A DNA stretch of 5,937 nucleotides from assembly GCA_018830415.1 (NCBI GenBank), contig JAHJSJ010000264.1, positions 1 through 5,937 on the forward strand, read 5' to 3'. Position numbers and translations under genes: made by a program. The notes beneath the pieces were generated by a model. It was not told where the DNA came from. It saw nothing but the letters and a program-made list of their open reading frames with translations, and searched no databases. Positions within the stretch are counted from its first letter, which is position 1. Every line of letters starts with the position of its first letter. Positions 1 to 5,937 of the stretch are shown here, in pieces. The DNA is from Alphaproteobacteria bacterium. Its GTDB lineage: Bacteria > Pseudomonadota > Alphaproteobacteria > Sphingomonadales > Sphingomonadaceae.

Positions 1-177
1 CTGCCCCCCGAACGTGCCGGTAAGATCGCGGGACTTGACCTGCGGGGCCAAGGTCGCGGGCGGCGCAGCGGGCTTGGCCGCCTCAGATTTGGTGGCAGGC
101 GCATCCTGCGCAGCGGCGGGCAAGGCAACGGCAGCGAGCGTAAGCGCGGCGAGGCGCAAGGGAAGCGAATGTTTCAT
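1..177 (-). CDS. Exported protein, N-terminal fragment (possibly S10 serine carboxypeptidase)
   Basis: The gene reads leftward and is cut by the window edge; 59 codons are visible with no stop. The N-terminus is a textbook Sec signal peptide: MKHS, an Arg at 8, a hydrophobic Ala/Leu stretch at residues 9-20, and an AAA-Q signal peptidase I site after residue 23. An Ala/Pro/Lys-rich linker follows (about 24-48), then SRDLTGTFGGQ, where the folded domain seems to begin. The protein is therefore periplasmic or secreted. The TGTFGGQ ending resembles, from memory, the opening strand of bacterial S10 carboxypeptidase-like proteins of sphingomonads; this is a guess from few residues, and the catalytic part lies outside the window. 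The start lies 44 bases after the uvrB stop on the same strand, so cotranscription with uvrB is plausible. No good Shine-Dalgarno sequence precedes the ATG. Confidence is high for an exported protein and low for the family. Confidence 0.7.
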   Translation of the reverse strand, partial: MKHSLPLRLAALTLAAVALPAAAQDAPATKSEAAKPAAPPATLAPQVKSRDLTGTFGGQ

Positions 178-221
178 GGCCGCAAGGAGTGGCAGGCTTG
201 GCCGCGCGGTTCAAGTGCGCA

Positions 222-2417
<2,196 letters not shown>

Positions 2418-2568
2418 GTATCGCCATATGCGGCGTCGCGCCGCGGTTGTGAAGGGCCGCGAAGCGAACGAGGTTATGCCGCAGTGACACGACACTGAAA
2501 TGTGTCGGAATTGTTACGCGTGTTACAATTAATTGAACATTCATACCCAATCTGGCTTGAAGCAGGTA
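2418..2568. promoter_or_regulatory. Divergent intergenic region between uvrB and the hydrolase gene
   Basis: This region must carry the promoters for uvrB (leftward) and the hydrolase (rightward). It becomes AT-rich at 2495-2560. Visible elements are: the inverted repeat CGACAC-TGAAAT-GTGTCG (2490-2507), whose left arm belongs to a tandem GACACGACAC (2486-2495); a direct repeat of GTTAC at 2513-2517 and 2522-2526, spaced 9 bases start to start; and the perfect 10-bp palindrome CAATTAATTG (2526-2535). A possible rightward -10 box, TACAAT (2524-2529), has no recognisable -35 at the right distance. No convincing leftward promoter was found. The regulatory role is inferred from position and symmetry only. 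Confidence 0.4.
2490..2507. repeat. Inverted repeat CGACAC-N6-GTGTCG (candidate operator)
   Basis: Two perfect 6-base arms, CGACAC and GTGTCG, flank a TGAAAT spacer. The site sits just upstream of the possible TACAAT -10 box of the hydrolase gene and about 75 bases from the uvrB start. An 18-bp dyad in a divergent promoter region is typical of a dimeric repressor operator, but a chance repeat is possible and no regulator is encoded in the window. Confidence 0.35.
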
Positions 2569-3390
2569 ATGACCACGATGCGCTTCAACCTCCAGCTTCC
2601 CAGCTTGCCCGCACCATTGAGCGCGGCCGGGGCTGGTGCGCGGCAGGCCTATGCGGCCAGCGCCTTTGCACGGCGCGTGGCGCTGGCGCGTGAAGTCATC
2701 CCTGAAGAACACGAAGCGGGCAAGCCCCGGCTGGTGCGGATGCTGGCAGAGGCTGACATCCTGCTCGAACCGCTGCGCCGCCCCCGCCGCACACTGGAAA
2801 TCGCGCCCAGCGCCAACCCGCAGACGGCGATGATTCTGCCCGGTTTCGGCACGCGTCCGGGGCGGATGCGCTATCTCGCGCGGCAGCTTGAGGCGGCAGG
2901 CCATATCGCCAAACGCTGGGGGCAGGGCCGCAACTGGGGGCCGGATCAACAGCGATTTGAATTGTTGGAGGCGCGGCTGCTCGATCTGCACGCGCGCCAC
3001 GGGCGCAAGGTGGTGCTGATCGGCTGGAGCCTTGGCGGGCTTTATGCGCGTGAACTGGCCAAGCGTCAGCCGCAAGCGGTGGCCAAGGTCATCACCATGG
3101 GATCGCCGTTTTCGGGCAATCCGCGCGCCAATAATGTCTGGCGCGCCTATCAGTTCATCACCGGCCATTCGGTCGATGCCCCGCCGATCGAGGCTGATCT
3201 GGCGGTCAAGCCTCCGGTGGAAACGGTCGCTTTGTGGAGCGCCAATGACGGCGCGATTGCTCCGCGCTGCGCTGCGGGCCGACCGGGCGAGCGCGACCGT
3301 GCGATTGCGGTGCGCTGCACCCACATGGGCTTTACCTATGAACCGCAGGTAATCCATGCCGTGCTGAGCGAGCTTGAGATTACCCGCTAA
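2569..3390 (+). CDS. Alpha/beta hydrolase (lipase/esterase-like)
   Basis: This is a 273-residue serine hydrolase of the alpha/beta-hydrolase fold, probably acting on an ester or lipid; the substrate cannot be read from sequence. The core opens with strand and oxyanion-loop sequence AMILPGFG (87-94), then GRNWGP (120-125), and the nucleophile elbow IGWSLGGLYARELA (151-164) with catalytic Ser154. The likely acid is Asp227 in SANDGAI and the likely base His252 in CTHMGF, giving a complete triad in the usual order and spacing. ITMGSPF (175-181) is the post-elbow strand common in lipase-like members. The N-terminal 75 residues are Ala/Arg/Pro-rich and precede the fold; I see no signal peptide or membrane segment, so a cytoplasmic location is likely. 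The start is uncertain: AGCAGG at 2561-2566 lies 2 bases before ATG 2569 and 11 before ATG 2578 (270 residues), and a TTG at 2533 is less likely. It appears to be a single-gene unit, 117 bases from the next gene. Confidence 0.88.
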   Translation: MTTMRFNLQLPSLPAPLSAAGAGARQAYAASAFARRVALAREVIPEEHEAGKPRLVRMLAEADILLEPLRRPRRTLEIAPSANPQTAMILPGFGTRPGRMRYLARQLEAAGHIAKRWGQGRNWGPDQQRFELLEARLLDLHARHGRKVVLIGWSLGGLYARELAKRQPQAVAKVITMGSPFSGNPRANNVWRAYQFITGHSVDAPPIEADLAVKPPVETVALWSANDGAIAPRCAAGRPGERDRAIAVRCTHMGFTYEPQVIHAVLSELEITR

Positions 3391-3409
3391 GCCGCGCTGG
3401 CGCAGCAAA

Positions 3410-3441
3410 GTTGCAGGTGTTCACGCAACCGCTTTCCTTTT
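3410..3441 (+). terminator. Weak possible intrinsic terminator of the hydrolase gene
   Basis: GTTGC (3410-3414) pairs with GCAAC (3425-3429), and an inner GTG/CAC pairing extends the stem across a two-base AG bulge. A T-rich tract, TTTCCTTTT (3433-3441), follows after a three-base gap. The stem begins 19 bases after the hydrolase stop, where a terminator is expected. The stem is short and bulged and the T-tract is interrupted, so termination may be inefficient or Rho-dependent. Confidence 0.3.
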
Positions 3442-3442
3442 G

Positions 3443-3458
3443 TGAAACCGCGGTTACA
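3443..3458. repeat. Palindrome TGAAACCGCGGTTACA (candidate operator)
   Basis: The core AACCGCGGTT (3446-3455) is a perfect 10-bp palindrome; beyond one A-A mismatch on each side, TG and CA pair again, giving an imperfect 16-bp dyad. It lies about 50 bases before the ATP-grasp start codon, where a promoter-proximal operator would sit. The role is inferred from position and symmetry only. Confidence 0.3.
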
Positions 3459-3507
3459 TTGCTGCAGTGCACATATTTGCGCACACACGGCGAACTAGCG
3501 GGGGTCA

Positions 3508-4938
3508 ATGCACGCAAGCAGCGGCAATTTTGACGAGATGTTCGATGGCGGCGGCCATACAAGGCCGGCCTATGCCGAATACTGTCGCTGGTATGATGAG
3601 CAGCCGGACGAATTCCTGCGCCGCAAGAACCGCGAAGCGGATGACGCCTTTCGCCGCACCGGGATCACCTTCAATGTCTATGGCGAGAACGAGGCGGAAG
3701 AACGCCTGATCCCGTTCGACATGGTGCCGCGCATCATCACTGCGGCCGAATGGCGCAAACTGTCACGCGGGATCGAACAGCGGGTGCGCGCGCTCAATTC
3801 GTTTCTGTACGATCTCTACCACCGGCAGGAAATCGTGCGCGCGGGCCGCCTGCCTGAACGTCTGCTGCGCGGCAATGATGCGTGGCTGGCGAACATGGTC
3901 GGCTTCACCCCGCCGGGCGGGATTTATACCCACATCGTCGGCATCGATCTGGTGCGCACCGGGCCGGATGAATTTTTCGTCCTCGAAGACAACGCGCGCA
4001 CGCCTTCGGGCGTGTCCTATATGCTCGAAAACCGCGAAACGATGATGGGGATGTTCCCCGATCTGTTCAGCCGGATCGCGGTGGAAAGCGTGTCGAACTA
4101 TCCGCGCCGCCTCGCGCGCAGTCTGGCCGCCTGCGCGCCGCCCGCCTTTGCCGGGGGTAAACCCACGGTCGCGGTGCTGACGCCGGGGATTTATAACTCA
4201 GCCTATTTCGAACACGCCTTTCTGGCCGATCAGATGGGGGCCGAACTGGTCGAAGGCAGCGACCTGCGGGTGGTCGGGGGCAGGGTGCAGATGCGCACCA
4301 CGCTGGGATACAAGCCGATCGACGTGCTCTACCGCCGGGTCGATGATGATTACCTTGATCCGCTGACCTTCAATCCCGATTCTGCGCTGGGCGTGCCGGG
4401 GATCATGGATGTGTACCGTGCGGGCGGGATCACCATCGCCAATGCGCCGGGGACGGGCGTGGCCGATGACAAGGCGATTTACAGCTTCATGCCCGAAATC
4501 GTCGAATTCTATACTGGCGAAAAGCCGCTGCTGCCCAATGTCCAGACCTGGCGCTGCGCCGATAAGGATGCGCTTGCCTATGTGCTCGACAACCTTGCCG
4601 AACTGGTGGTGAAAGAGGTGCACGGATCGGGCGGATACGGGATGCTGATCGGGCCGACATCATCGAAGCGTGAAATCGCCGCCTTCCGTGAAAAGCTGAT
4701 CGCGCGGCCCGATAACTACATCGCGCAGCCGACATTGGCGCTGTCGACCTGCCCGATTTACACAGCCAAGGGCCTGTCCCCGCGCCATCTTGATCTGCGC
4801 CCCTTCGTGCTGGTTTCGCCCGAAGGGATCGACATTACGCCCGGCGGGCTGACGCGGGTGGCGTTGAAAAAGGGTTCGCTGGTGGTCAATTCCTCGCAAG
4901 GGGGCGGCACCAAGGATACCTGGGTGCTGAAGGACTGA
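3508..4938 (+). CDS. Circularly permuted ATP-grasp protein (type 2, DUF404/DUF407)
   Basis: This 476-residue protein belongs to the circularly permuted ATP-grasp family, predicted to activate a carboxylate with ATP and form an amide or peptide bond; its natural substrate is unknown. The family signature is complete: FDEM (8-11), GITFNVYG (52-59), PFDMVPRII (69-77), LEDNARTPSGVSYMLENR (159-176), LTPGIYNSAYFEH (224-236), YRRVDDDYLDPL (275-286), GTGVADDKA (315-323), the ATP-binding strand VVKEVHGSGGYGM (367-379; Lys369 and the Gly-rich loop), HLDLRPF (427-433), and the C-terminal PGGLTRVAL with NSSQGGGTKDTWV (461-473). Nothing is truncated and the length is normal. The start at 3508 is favoured because the FDEM motif begins eight residues in; the next ATG (3538) falls inside it. 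A G-run at 3500-3504 may be the ribosome binding site. It is first in an operon with the alpha-E gene 21 bases downstream, and is likely cytoplasmic. Confidence 0.95.
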   Translation: MHASSGNFDEMFDGGGHTRPAYAEYCRWYDEQPDEFLRRKNREADDAFRRTGITFNVYGENEAEERLIPFDMVPRIITAAEWRKLSRGIEQRVRALNSFLYDLYHRQEIVRAGRLPERLLRGNDAWLANMVGFTPPGGIYTHIVGIDLVRTGPDEFFVLEDNARTPSGVSYMLENRETMMGMFPDLFSRIAVESVSNYPRRLARSLAACAPPAFAGGKPTVAVLTPGIYNSAYFEHAFLADQMGAELVEGSDLRVVGGRVQMRTTLGYKPIDVLYRRVDDDYLDPLTFNPDSALGVPGIMDVYRAGGITIANAPGTGVADDKAIYSFMPEIVEFYTGEKPLLPNVQTWRCADKDALAYVLDNLAELVVKEVHGSGGYGMLIGPTSSKREIAAFREKLIARPDNYIAQPTLALSTCPIYTAKGLSPRHLDLRPFVLVSPEGIDITPGGLTRVALKKGSLVVNSSQGGGTKDTWVLKD

Positions 4939-4941
4939 CAT

Positions 4942-4947
4942 GGAGGA
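4942..4947 (+). promoter_or_regulatory. Ribosome binding site of the alpha-E gene (unusually long spacing)
   Basis: GGAGGA is the best Shine-Dalgarno sequence in the window and lies in the 21-base gap after the ATP-grasp stop. The ATG at 4960 is 12 bases beyond its end, longer than the usual 5-9. The 4960 start is nonetheless secure, because no in-frame start exists between the upstream stop and this ATG and the protein then begins with the family's normal MLGRTAN-type N-terminus. Confidence 0.5.
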
Positions 4948-4959
4948 CAACCCCGCCCC

Positions 4960-5904
4960 ATGCTAGGCCGCACCGCCAACAGCCTGTTCTGGATGTTCCG
5001 CTATCTTGAGCGGGCAGAGAACACCGCGCGCCTGCTCGACGCCGCATTGCGCATGGCGCTGACCCGCGATCTGGCCACGGCTGAGGCGGAATGGCGATCG
5101 GTGATCGCGACGCTCGGCCTGCAAGCGGCCTATGAGGCAGTGCATGATGGCTATGACGGGTTGCAAGTGTGGAACTTCGTGCTGCGCGGCGCCTCAAACC
5201 CCGGCAATATCCGTGCAATGTTCGGCGCGGTGCGCAGCAATGCGCGCACGGCCCGCACCAATATTTCTTCCGATGTCTGGGAAGCGGTCAATGATAACTG
5301 GATGAAGCTCGATGCCATGCTCGCCCGCCCGGTCGGGCAGACCGCTGTGGGCGAGGTGCTGGGCGCCATCCGGCGCGCTGGCACGCAGGTGCACGGCGCG
5401 TTCGAAGGTTCGATCCTGCGCGACGAAGGCTATCATTTTGCGCGCGCGGGCACCTTCATCGAACGCGCAGACAGCACCGCGCGCATTCTCGACATGAAGT
5501 ATTTCCTGCTGTTGCCATCGCTGTCTTACGTGGGTTCCAGCCTCGATACCGGGCAGTGGGAACAGGTGCTGCGATCGGTCGCGGGCGCGCGCGTCTATAG
5601 CTGGCTCAACGCCGGACAGATCGAAGCGCGCGGGATTGTCGAATTTGTGGTACTGGATGATCGCTTCCCGCGCAGCCTTGCGTTTTGCCGCAATGCGCTG
5701 CGCGAAACCTTGGCCGCGCTGGCGCGGATGCATGGGGCAGACGGGCAGTGCAATGCCTTGATGCGCGATGCCGATACCCGCATCAGCCACCTCAGCGTCG
5801 ATCAGATCTTCGAGGCTGGGTTGCACGAATTTCTGATCGATTTCCTCGCCCGCAACGCCGCCATCGCGCACGCGATTGCGCAGGATTACCGGTTCCACGC
5901 ATGA
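4960..5904 (+). CDS. Alpha-E domain protein (DUF403)
   Basis: This 314-residue, mostly alpha-helical protein belongs to the alpha-E family, named for its helices and conserved glutamates. It is almost always encoded beside circularly permuted ATP-grasp and transglutaminase genes, and is thought to help that system in peptide or amide-bond chemistry; no activity is established to my knowledge. Visible signatures are the N-terminus MLGRTANSLFWMFRYLERAE (1-20), TARLLD (22-27), SSDVWEAVND-W (103-114), EGYHFARAGTFIERAD (156-171), TARILDMKYF (173-182), and the C-terminal FLIDFLARNAAIAHAIAQDY (291-310). YLERAENTARLLD (15-27) and FIERADSTARILD (166-178) are near copies, suggesting an internal duplication. 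There is no signal peptide or clear membrane helix. The length is normal for the family. Its stop overlaps the next start (ATGA, 5901-5904), implying translational coupling. Confidence 0.95.
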   Translation: MLGRTANSLFWMFRYLERAENTARLLDAALRMALTRDLATAEAEWRSVIATLGLQAAYEAVHDGYDGLQVWNFVLRGASNPGNIRAMFGAVRSNARTARTNISSDVWEAVNDNWMKLDAMLARPVGQTAVGEVLGAIRRAGTQVHGAFEGSILRDEGYHFARAGTFIERADSTARILDMKYFLLLPSLSYVGSSLDTGQWEQVLRSVAGARVYSWLNAGQIEARGIVEFVVLDDRFPRSLAFCRNALRETLAALARMHGADGQCNALMRDADTRISHLSVDQIFEAGLHEFLIDFLARNAAIAHAIAQDYRFHA

Positions 5905-5937
5905 GCAGCATGACCCTTTCGATCCGGCACACCACGC
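5901..5937 (+). CDS. Transglutaminase-like protein, N-terminal fragment
   Basis: Only 12 codons (MSSMTLSIRHTT) are inside the window; the gene continues to the right. The SIRHTT stretch resembles the first beta-strand (x-I-x-H-T-T-x-Y-x-Y) of the bacterial transglutaminase-like N-terminal domain, which precedes a papain-fold Cys-His-Asp transglutaminase/protease core. The assignment also rests on gene order: in the ATP-grasp/alpha-E set this position is usually taken by a transglutaminase-like protein. The ATGA overlap with the alpha-E stop shows tight coupling; an ATG at 5910 is an alternative start. No strong Shine-Dalgarno site precedes it. The family is inferred from few residues plus context. 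Confidence 0.65.
   Translation, partial: MSSMTLSIRHTT

Larger units (their letters stand above)
3391..3507 (+). promoter_or_regulatory. Leader region of the ATP-grasp operon
   Basis: This gap holds, in order, a weak terminator-like hairpin (3410-3441), an imperfect 16-bp palindrome centred on the perfect 10-mer AACCGCGGTT (3446-3455), and a second imperfect 18-bp palindrome, GTGCACATATTTGCGCAC (3467-3484, 7 of 9 base pairs match). The operon promoter should lie here, but I find no convincing -35/-10 pair; TTGTGA (3440-3445) is the only -35-like hexamer and lacks a good -10 partner. A G-run (3500-3504) just before the ATG at 3508 could serve as a weak ribosome binding site. Confidence 0.4.

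Noticed and set aside
178..221. A terminator or small gene between uvrB and the exported protein gene
   Set aside because: The 44 bases show no stable stem with a T-tract and no room for a gene; AAGGAG at 183-188 is on the wrong strand to serve the minus-strand start.
2418..2568. An SOS (LexA) box upstream of uvrB
   Set aside because: No GTTC-N7-GTTC or its complement was found; GAAC at 2466 and 2535 lacks a correctly spaced partner.
4940..4966. A mini-frame MEDNPAPC ending in TAG, overlapping the alpha-E start
   Set aside because: Its ATG overlaps the alpha-E Shine-Dalgarno sequence and it has no ribosome binding site of its own; eight codons between two genes are expected by chance.
5194..5898. 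A 234-codon minus-strand open frame opposite the alpha-E gene
   Set aside because: It is antisense to a gene with strong family signatures and has no motif of its own.

Overview
The window looks like chromosomal DNA from an alphaproteobacterium of the Sphingomonadales (Erythrobacter/Novosphingobium-like). The reasons are high GC with GC-rich third codon positions, strong UvrB resemblance to that group including an N-terminal extension before the usual UvrB start, and a circularly permuted ATP-grasp/alpha-E/transglutaminase gene order that is common there. The assignment rests on remembered family sequences, not on a search. No mobile element, tRNA, rRNA or CRISPR array was seen, and all three complete core genes look intact.

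Layout. Positions 1-177 (minus) hold the N-terminus of an exported protein that runs off the left edge, tentatively an S10-type serine carboxypeptidase. Positions 222-2417 (minus) encode UvrB, the damage-loading subunit of nucleotide excision repair. A divergent intergenic region (2418-2568) separates it from a plus-strand alpha/beta hydrolase (2569-3390) with a clear GWSLG nucleophile elbow. After a 117-base gap (3391-3507), holding a weak terminator-like hairpin and two palindromic sites, a plus-strand operon begins: a circularly permuted ATP-grasp protein (3508-4938), an alpha-E protein (4960-5904), and the first 12 codons of what is probably a transglutaminase-like protease (from 5901, ATGA overlap). 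It continues past the right edge.

How the genes work together. UvrB is housekeeping DNA repair and has no evident tie to the operon. The ATP-grasp, alpha-E and transglutaminase genes form a recurring bacterial set. Comparative genomics (Iyer, Aravind and colleagues, on amidoligases) predicted that it makes or attaches a peptide by ATP-dependent amide-bond formation and later trims it; in many genomes a proteasome-like Anbu peptidase is also part of the set. As far as I know its substrate and product are not established, so this operon is the most interesting part of the window. The family set is known, so it is not a brand-new system. What is less described is the internal duplication visible in the alpha-E protein and the palindromic DNA in front of the operon.
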